A stretch of 9,753 nucleotides of DNA, from positions 1 through 9,753 of the forward strand of contig CALGTB010000308.1 in assembly GCA_937902285.1 (NCBI GenBank). Reading direction: 5' to 3'. The stretch comes from an uncultured Actinomycetes bacterium (lineage in GTDB: Bacteria > Actinomycetota > Actinomycetes > S36-B12). Positions 5,944-9,753 of this stretch are shown in pieces (position 1 is the stretch's first letter; every line of letters starts with the position of its first letter). The notes beneath the pieces were generated by a model. The model saw only the letters and a list, made by a program, of their open reading frames with translations, did not search any database and had not been told where the DNA came from. The translations under genes and the position numbers were made by a program.

Positions 5944-7230
5944 ATGACATCGGCGCGAGTACGGAGCGGCGTGGCCATCACGGCCGCGGCCCTGCTGGGC
6001 GCCGGCACCCTCGCGACCCTCACGGTGGCCCCCGCCAGCCCCGCCTTTGCCGCCCCGCCCACCGTCTGCACGGCCACCGGCGGCACGATCACCACCGACA
6101 CCCTGATTGACGGCATCCGCTGGAACGTGCACGTGTTCAACTCGAATGCGAACTTCACCCCCGCCCAGAACACCAATGTGCAGTACCTCGTGGTCGGCGG
6201 CGGCGGCGGTGGCGGCGGCGCACGCGGCACCAGCGGCGGCACCCGGGGCTACGGGGGCGGCGGGGGATCGGGTCGGGTTCTTGCCGGGACCGGACTCGCC
6301 ATCTCGTCGCTTCAGGCAGTCACCCGCGGCAACGGCGGCACCGCTGGCACGGTCACCACGATCGGCGGCACCGGCGGCACGAGCAGCATCGGCGCCCTGG
6401 TGTCGGCGGCGGGCGGCGGCGGCGGCGGCGTGGCGGGCGGCACCGGACTCGGTGGAAACGGCGCGTCCGGTGGCGGCGGCTCAGGAGACGATGTGGCGCG
6501 CGCTGGCGGCACCGCGAGCGCGGGCAACGCCGGCGGCTCGGGCAATGGAAGCGCGACCTACAACCAGCGCGCTGGGGGTGGCGGCGGCGGACCCGCAGCT
6601 GCGGGTGGCAACGCTGGCGCGGCTACCGGCGGAGCCGGCGGTGGCGGCACGACGAGCACGATCACCGGCACCTCGATCACGTATGGCGGCGGGGGTGGTG
6701 GCGGCGGTCCGACGGCCGGTGCGGCTGGAGGGGCGGGCGGTGCCGGGTCGGTCAACAGCACCGCGACGTCAGGCACGGCCAACCGCGGCGGCGGCGGCGG
6801 CGGCGCAGGTGCCTCCACCACGACGTCGCGCAACGGCGGCGTGGGCGGAACCGGTGTGGTGGTGATCCGCTATCCGCGGTACTGCCTGACCCCGTCGCCT
6901 CCGACGTCGGCGGCCCTGTCCGGTGGCGGGTCGTTCACTTGGGCGGCCCCGGTCTATGTACCGGCGTCCCAGACGGTCACGTCGTACACCGTGGTCTACA
7001 CCGGCAACGGGCAGACCTCGTGGGGCATCTACGCACGTGGCTCGGCCACGGCGAGCATGGATGTCAGCGCGATGACCATTGCCGCCTGCGGGGTGGCGAA
7101 TCCGGGCCGCACGTGCCTGCTGGCCAACGGCGACCTCGTGTCGGGGCAGACGTACCAGTTCCGGGTCTTCGCCCGCACCGCGTCGAGCATCGGCCAGATG
7201 ACCGCGTCATTCCCTTATACCGCCCCATAG
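5944..7230 (+). CDS. Secreted polyglycine-rich / FN3-like protein, copy 3
   Basis: The 428-aa product starts at an ATG with GGGAG (5933-5937) six nt upstream. The signal peptide covers residues 1-36 (basic start, Ala/Leu/Thr core, AFA cleavage). Cys42 leads the entry segment VQYLVVG, and the glycine-rich domain ends at GTGVVVIRYPRYC (Cys314). The FN3-like domain spans about 316-428, with Cys382 and Cys391. It is clearly closer to copy 1 than to copy 2: they share blocks such as SSIGALV, GNGASGGGGSGD, VARAGGTASAGNAGG and TAGAAGGAGGAGSVN, and long near-identical DNA over the FN3 part. The next gene, the small precursor, begins only 54 nt later, with no strong terminator between, so the two are probably co-transcribed. 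The function is unrecognised. Confidence 0.88.
   Translation: MTSARVRSGVAITAAALLGAGTLATLTVAPASPAFAAPPTVCTATGGTITTDTLIDGIRWNVHVFNSNANFTPAQNTNVQYLVVGGGGGGGGARGTSGGTRGYGGGGGSGRVLAGTGLAISSLQAVTRGNGGTAGTVTTIGGTGGTSSIGALVSAAGGGGGGVAGGTGLGGNGASGGGGSGDDVARAGGTASAGNAGGSGNGSATYNQRAGGGGGGPAAAGGNAGAATGGAGGGGTTSTITGTSITYGGGGGGGGPTAGAAGGAGGAGSVNSTATSGTANRGGGGGGAGASTTTSRNGGVGGTGVVVIRYPRYCLTPSPPTSAALSGGGSFTWAAPVYVPASQTVTSYTVVYTGNGQTSWGIYARGSATASMDVSAMTIAACGVANPGRTCLLANGDLVSGQTYQFRVFARTASSIGQMTASFPYTAP
7153..7208. repeat. 56-bp exact repeat, copy in glycine-rich gene 3
   Basis: Partner of 4455-4510, in direct orientation about 2.7 kb away. Recombination between the two would delete copy 2 and fuse copies 1 and 3 in frame. 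Confidence 0.85.
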
Positions 7231-7268
7231 TCTGAGCGCATCCGGACCACGGATCGCACCGAGCACTC

Positions 7269-7277
7269 GAGAGGAGG
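7269..7277 (+). promoter_or_regulatory. Strong Shine-Dalgarno of the small precursor gene
   Basis: GAGAGGAGG is almost fully complementary to the 16S anti-SD and lies 7 nt before the ATG at 7285. It is the strongest ribosome binding site in the window and decides the start of the 44-codon ORF, as expected for a precursor made in excess over its enzymes. Confidence 0.85.
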
Positions 7278-7284
7278 CACGAGC

Positions 7285-7419
7285 ATGGACACCGAACGAC
7301 AGGCATGGCAGGCACCGCGACTCGTGCCCCTTGCCGCCACGGCCGACTCCCGCAACAACCTCTCAGGCGTCGGCGACATCGATGCCACGTACAGCGGCTT
7401 CCCCTACGGCTACAGCTAG
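7285..7419 (+). CDS. Putative lasso-type RiPP precursor peptide (44 aa)
   Basis: This small ORF was found by reading between the larger genes. It has an excellent Shine-Dalgarno sequence and ends 16 nt before the cyclase ATG. The N-terminal half carries W8-x2-P11-x-L13-x2-L16, which resembles the leader motif (Y/W)xxPxL that lasso RRE proteins bind. The C-terminal half is hydrophilic and looks like a core: Gly28, Gly30, Asp31 and Asp33, then a tail with Tyr36, Tyr41, Tyr43 and a final Ser44 (ending FPYGYS). An amide ring of 7-9 residues to Asp31 or Asp33 would need cleavage between about residues 22 and 26. The usual Thr two residues before the cut is not obvious (Thr19 is too early), so the core boundary is uncertain. 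The C-terminal Ser recalls paeninodin-type peptides phosphorylated by HPrK-like enzymes, and Tyr36 lies near two Asp, as sulfation targets often do. Precursor identity is inferred from size, motif and context. Confidence 0.75.
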   Translation: MDTERQAWQAPRLVPLAATADSRNNLSGVGDIDATYSGFPYGYS

Positions 7420-7435
7420 TCCTGCGGCTGCGCCC

Positions 7436-9043
7436 ATGACCGACCTGGCCCATGGGATCCGCGCGTCCCTGGGGCCGTCCGGCCTGCGCGTCTGGGGTCC
7501 CCGGTTGGGCGCACCGACCACCCTGACCGACGTGCGCGGGCCCGACGGAACGGTCATCGGCGCCGTCTACGGTCTCGTGACCGATGCCGAGGCTCAGGCA
7601 CTCGTGCAGGCTCTCGACGCCGGCGGCGACCCGGGCGGGCCGGACGCGCCGTGGCTGGCCGTCGCTCGCCACGGGCGGCACGGCCTGGCGGCGGCCGCAT
7701 CGACCATGCTGCCCAGCGGGGTGTTCTGGTCGTCGTCCGACGGCACTCTCGTCGTCGCCTCCGACCCGAGGTCCGCCGCACCGGAGGGCGCGCGGCTCGA
7801 CGCGGGCTACGTGCGCTCCTGGGCTGCCGGCGCCACCGACCCCGAGGCCTCCCCGTACGTCGGCGTCTCGCGGCTGCGCGCGGGTGAGACGGCGGTGTGG
7901 GAGGCGCCAGATGCGCGCCCTCGGCTGCGCCAGTGGTGCGGCCCCGACGCGTGGCCGACGCCCAGCCTCACTGGTCCGCAGGCGCTGCGCCGCTATCGAG
8001 AGGTGTTCGATGCGGTGGTCGACGACCTGGCCGGACGCGCGGGCCGCGTCGTCACGACCTGTTCTGGCGGACTCGACTCCACGTTCATGGCGGCTGCCTT
8101 CGCAGCCCGGGTCGACGTCGACCCGGTGCTCGCTCTCACGTATGCGCCGGTGCCCGGCGCGGTCATCGACCTAGGCCCCGGCATGGACGCCGACGAGAGC
8201 GGCCTGGCCCGGCTGCTCGAAGCGGAGTACCCGGGGCGGATCTCTGTCGAGGCCGTCGTGAACACGGCCGGTGTGCGACCCCTCGACGCCGCGGCCGCGG
8301 CGGGCCGGCTCGCCGGCGTGCCGACCTTCAACCCTGCCAACCAGGTGTGGCTTTCCGCGATGCGCGATCGGGCAGCGCAAGAAGGAGCGCGGCTGCTGTT
8401 CGTGGGCACCAACGGCAACGCCGCCTTCAGCTACGACCACGGCTATGCCGTGCGGGACGGCCTGCGCCGTGGCCAGTGGCGCGACATCGCAGCGATGGCC
8501 CGCAGCGCCGGAGGCGGGTTGTCGCCGTCGCTGCTGCGTTCGCGGGTGCTGCGCCCACTGCGTCACCCGCAGATGTCCCGTGCGGAGTACCTGGCGTGGC
8601 TGGGCCGGCGTGCCACCGGCCTGCCCGCCGCCTCGAACCCGGAGGCCCTCGGCGGCGTCCTCCTCGCCGACCCGTTCTCGTCGCGGGCCGTGCTCGAGTG
8701 CGCCGCAGCGATCACGCCGACAGAGTGGCGCATGGGCGGTGCCGGTCGGGCGTTCGCCCGGCGTGCCGGGCAGGGCCGGGTGCCGGCTGCCATTCGCCTG
8801 CGCACGAGACGCGGGCAGCAGGGCCGCGACGCGTGGTACGCCGTGAGCGCCGACCGCGACGACTACCTTGCCCGCGTGGACGCACTGCCCGGCGTACCGG
8901 GCCTCGAGGACGTGGACGTCGCCGCGATGCGGGTACAGGTCGAAGGATGGGCGTGGGGGTCTGAGGCACCCCCGCCGTGGAGCGAGCAGGTCGCGGTCGA
9001 CCGCCTCCTCGCGCTGGCGCACTTCGCCGATGTTGGGGGATGA
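7436..9043 (+). CDS. Asparagine-synthetase-like lasso peptide cyclase (C protein)
   Basis: The 535-aa product resembles lasso macrocyclases, which use ATP to adenylate an Asp/Glu side chain and close an isopeptide ring with the core N-terminus. The PP-loop SGGLDST is at 210-216. GTNGNAAFSYDHG (324-336) matches the GxxGN...S form that lasso cyclases have in place of the GGDE loop of true asparagine synthetases. DPFSSRAVLE (412-421) and RMGGAGRAFARRA (432-444) with the following Arg-rich stretch match the C-terminal half. Residues 1 to about 185 look like a remnant glutaminase domain; there is no Cys2, so glutamine-dependent activity is not expected. The frame is open upstream to 7331, but that part overlaps the precursor gene, so the ATG at 7436 is preferred. 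It has no good Shine-Dalgarno sequence and probably depends on coupling to the precursor. No RRE or peptidase gene follows. Confidence 0.9.
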   Translation: MTDLAHGIRASLGPSGLRVWGPRLGAPTTLTDVRGPDGTVIGAVYGLVTDAEAQALVQALDAGGDPGGPDAPWLAVARHGRHGLAAAASTMLPSGVFWSSSDGTLVVASDPRSAAPEGARLDAGYVRSWAAGATDPEASPYVGVSRLRAGETAVWEAPDARPRLRQWCGPDAWPTPSLTGPQALRRYREVFDAVVDDLAGRAGRVVTTCSGGLDSTFMAAAFAARVDVDPVLALTYAPVPGAVIDLGPGMDADESGLARLLEAEYPGRISVEAVVNTAGVRPLDAAAAAGRLAGVPTFNPANQVWLSAMRDRAAQEGARLLFVGTNGNAAFSYDHGYAVRDGLRRGQWRDIAAMARSAGGGLSPSLLRSRVLRPLRHPQMSRAEYLAWLGRRATGLPAASNPEALGGVLLADPFSSRAVLECAAAITPTEWRMGGAGRAFARRAGQGRVPAAIRLRTRRGQQGRDAWYAVSADRDDYLARVDALPGVPGLEDVDVAAMRVQVEGWAWGSEAPPPWSEQVAVDRLLALAHFADVGG

Positions 9044-9044
9044 C

Positions 9045-9753
9045 GTGACGCGCGCGTACCCTGAGGGTGTGAAGGAGTGGCGTGACCTGGCGCGACCGTG
9101 GCGCTCACGAGTGGTGGTCGGCGCGGCGGCAGCGGCCGTCGTCGTCTCGTCGCTCGTCGCCATGGGGGCCCCCGCCCGCGCGTCCGGTGAGAGCCTCGGC
9201 GTCGAGATCCTCGTCGTCGGCGACTCCCAGATCCAGTTCGGCGTCTGCCTGACGAACGGCGACGTCCTTCCCGCCCGGCTCACCGGCACCTACACCGTGA
9301 CGCAGGGCGGATCCACCGTGGCCAGTGGCAACTGGTGGGCCACGGAGTCCGACATCACCGTGGTCGGCACCGACCCGTGCCCCGCTGTCATGGCTGCCGT
9401 CGCCGTCGACGGACTGGCGCTGAACACCGCCTACACCGTGAACGCCAGCGCGACCCTCGACCCTCGGGTCGAGACCGACGACGGCGACTTCGTCGCCGAC
9501 GGAGCGCGGTCGACCGTCGTGGTGACCGCGAGCGCGTCGGCGACCACCACGAACAGCCCTGCCGATCCGGAGGAGCCCGAGGAAGGCGACGGCGGCGGCT
9601 CGTCGGGCGGCGGCGGCTCGTCCGGCGGCGGCTCGTCCGGCGGCGGATCATCTGAGGGCGGCGGCTCGTCCGGCGGCGGCTCGTCGGGTGGCGCGCGGCG
9701 CGGCACGCCAGGCGGCGGCGGGGGTCCCGGCGCCGACCCCACGGTTCCCCCCG
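9045..9753 (+). CDS. Secreted protein with Gly/Ser-rich linker (partial, runs off right edge)
   Basis: An open frame runs to the window edge (236 codons). It begins 1 nt after the cyclase stop if the GTG at 9045 is used, which has GGGGGA (9035-9040) upstream. A GTG at 9069 in the same frame is an alternative, placed 6 nt after TACCCT and so possibly leaderless. A signal peptide follows in either case: Arg-rich start, Ala/Val core (about residues 23-40) and an ARA site near residue 46. The mature part has an unrecognised domain of about 115 residues with Cys68 and Cys112 and beta-strand patterns such as TGTYTVTQGG and TAYTVNASATL. Then come an acidic stretch (DPEEPEEGD) and a GGGSS repeat linker (from about 183). 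Whatever the linker tethers, for instance a membrane anchor, is outside the window. It probably belongs to the same transcription unit as the cyclase. Numbering is from 9045. Confidence 0.75.
   Translation, partial: MTRAYPEGVKEWRDLARPWRSRVVVGAAAAAVVVSSLVAMGAPARASGESLGVEILVVGDSQIQFGVCLTNGDVLPARLTGTYTVTQGGSTVASGNWWATESDITVVGTDPCPAVMAAVAVDGLALNTAYTVNASATLDPRVETDDGDFVADGARSTVVVTASASATTTNSPADPEEPEEGDGGGSSGGGGSSGGGSSGGGSSEGGGSSGGGSSGGARRGTPGGGGGPGADPTVPP
9057..9062 (+). promoter_or_regulatory. Candidate -10 box for leaderless start at 9069
   Basis: TACCCT (TANNNT) is followed by six bases (GAGGGT) and then the GTG at 9069, the same geometry as TATCCT before the GTG at 3085. TTGGGG at 9033-9038 is 18 nt upstream and could serve as -35. 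If used, it gives the last gene its own promoter and favours the 9069 start over 9045. Confidence 0.3.
9591..9690 (+). repeat. Imperfect ~12-15 bp tandem repeat encoding GGGSS linker
   Basis: About six copies of a unit close to GGCGGCGGCTCGTCS stand in tandem, encoding GGGSS/GGGGSS with one SEGGG interruption. Codon-phase repeats like this expand and contract by slippage, so linker length may vary between strains. Confidence 0.8.

Noticed and set aside
7231..7284. Weak inverted repeat ATCCG/CGGAT as a terminator before the precursor gene
   Set aside because: The stem is only 5 bp with no T-tract, so it is not strong enough to call; read-through from copy 3 is as likely.
7201..7419. Similarity between the end of copy 3 (SFPYTAP) and the precursor end (GFPYGYS)
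   Set aside because: Only three matching residues in a row with different flanking DNA; more likely chance than shared origin.
7331..7435. 35-residue N-terminal extension of the cyclase
   Set aside because: Ala/Pro/Thr-rich sequence overlapping the 44-aa precursor out of frame; the precursor has a far better ribosome binding site, and cyclase homology fits a start at 7436.
8171..9289. 372-aa minus-strand ORF over the cyclase end
   Set aside because: Antisense shadow of the cyclase and following gene, with no motif support.

Overview
This window comes from a high-GC bacterium, most likely an actinobacterium. GC is strong at third codon positions, GTG starts are common, short overlaps of the GTGA/ATGA type join genes, actinobacterial TANNNT -10 boxes sit right next to start codons, and the secreted proteins have Ala-rich signal peptides. 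No rRNA, tRNA, CRISPR array, transposase or integrase was seen.

The layout is divergent around a 124-bp intergenic region (3086-3209). Leftward (minus strand) runs a tight three-gene operon with GTGA overlaps: a P-loop-less relative of lasso-type HPr kinases (2273-3085), a 571-aa fusion of a PAPS-dependent sulfotransferase and an HPr-kinase-like domain (561-2276), and the N-terminal membrane part of an ABC transporter that runs off the left edge (1-564).

Rightward come three paralogous secreted proteins (3210-4532, 4529-5794, 5944-7230). Each has a signal peptide, a Cys-flanked polyglycine-rich domain and a C-terminal fibronectin-III-like domain. They are followed by a 44-codon ORF with a near-perfect Shine-Dalgarno sequence (7285-7419), which I read as a RiPP precursor of lasso type, and an asparagine-synthetase-like lasso cyclase (7436-9043). 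Last is a secreted protein with a Gly/Ser linker, cut by the right edge (from 9045 or 9069).

Taken together this looks like a lasso-type (or lasso-derived) RiPP locus. The precursor and cyclase are on one strand; the tailoring enzyme (sulfotransferase plus kinase in one chain), a degenerate kinase paralogue and an exporter are on the other. Established knowledge: HPrK-like enzymes in paeninodin-type lasso clusters phosphorylate the C-terminal Ser of the precursor. The precursor here ends in Ser and carries three Tyr, one next to Asp residues, so it offers plausible targets for both activities. The RRE/PqqD-like protein (B1) and transglutaminase-like leader peptidase (B2) expected of such clusters are not in the window and may lie beyond the left edge. 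The three polyglycine/FN3 proteins embedded in the locus are the least explained part. Function assignments beyond family level are inference.
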